DNA of 64,000 nt from Ciona intestinalis (Eukaryota > Chordata > Ascidiacea > Phlebobranchia > Cionidae). A program made the translations under genes and the position numbers. The stretch spans positions 4,913,117 to 4,977,116 of the forward strand of contig NC_020174.2 in the NCBI RefSeq assembly GCF_000224145.3. Direction: 5' to 3'. Shown one piece after another: positions 63,789-64,000 of the stretch (position 1 is the first letter of the stretch; every line of letters starts with the position of its first letter). The notes beneath the pieces were generated by a model. That model was not told the origin of the DNA. It saw only the letters and a program-made list of their open reading frames with translations, and searched no databases.

Positions 63789-64000
63789 CTAATGAATTTT
63801 ATTTGATGATCATTGTTTTATAAAATATAACAAATAATTGGGACAGTTACCGATAAAATTAAGTGGACTAATAAGACTGTTTAATATACTTCAAACATAA
63901 GTGGACCAGTAAGAGTGTTTCATATACTTTAAATAAGCTATTTTATATATTAACTTTTTACCATTTCATATATATAAACAAACATGCATGACAAATACAA

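Overview
The window looks like nuclear DNA of a tunicate, most probably an ascidian of the Ciona type. The sequence is AT-rich with many short introns (often 60-600 bp), the gene set is that of a chordate, and SINEs and MITEs are dense. I place the organism by inference; nothing was searched. Exons were assembled by hand from GT/AG sites, continuous reading phase and remembered vertebrate protein sequences.

Layout, left to right. 331-8986 (minus): first three coding exons of a FAM117/GLCCI1-family gene that runs off the left edge; its 7.8-kb intron holds a GC- and CpG-richer, repeat-poor island. 10742-12591 and 15097-17250 (minus): two tandem ficolin-like genes (signal peptide, collagen stub, fibrinogen-like domain). 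18175-19392 (minus): DR1/NC2-beta. 19879-21165 (minus): intronless WDR12. 22293-23651 (plus): intronless FLVCR/SLC49-like transporter. 24339-36644 (minus): complete 16-exon DHTKD1. Its introns carry two opposite-strand genes: a double C-type-lectin gene (31208-33752) and a damaged TPR-like reading frame next to an assembly gap (26201-27138). 38144-43441 and 44637-49742 (minus): two 12-exon CYP4F-like P450 genes. 51713-53644 (minus): secreted astacin metalloprotease with an antistasin-like Cys module. 54688-63788 (minus): last 20 exons of GAPVD1, running off the right edge.

The genes do not form one pathway. They are housekeeping genes (DR1, WDR12, DHTKD1, GAPVD1) mixed with secreted or membrane genes of innate-immunity and xenobiotic type (ficolins, C-type lectin, astacin, CYP4F). 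Three repeat families fill the non-coding space: a ~190-bp palindromic MITE, a tRNA-derived SINE with an ATTC-type tail, and a third short dispersed repeat. Single copies of a hAT-type MITE (perfect 8-bp target duplication), a Harbinger-type MITE and a fold-back element are also present.

Most notable: (i) the two ficolin genes are almost identical in exons 1-3 but carry mostly amino-acid-changing differences in exons 4-5; (ii) the P450 pair is a mosaic of near-identical and diverged exons; (iii) two genes nest in DHTKD1 introns; (iv) the compositional island in the FAM117 intron is unexplained.
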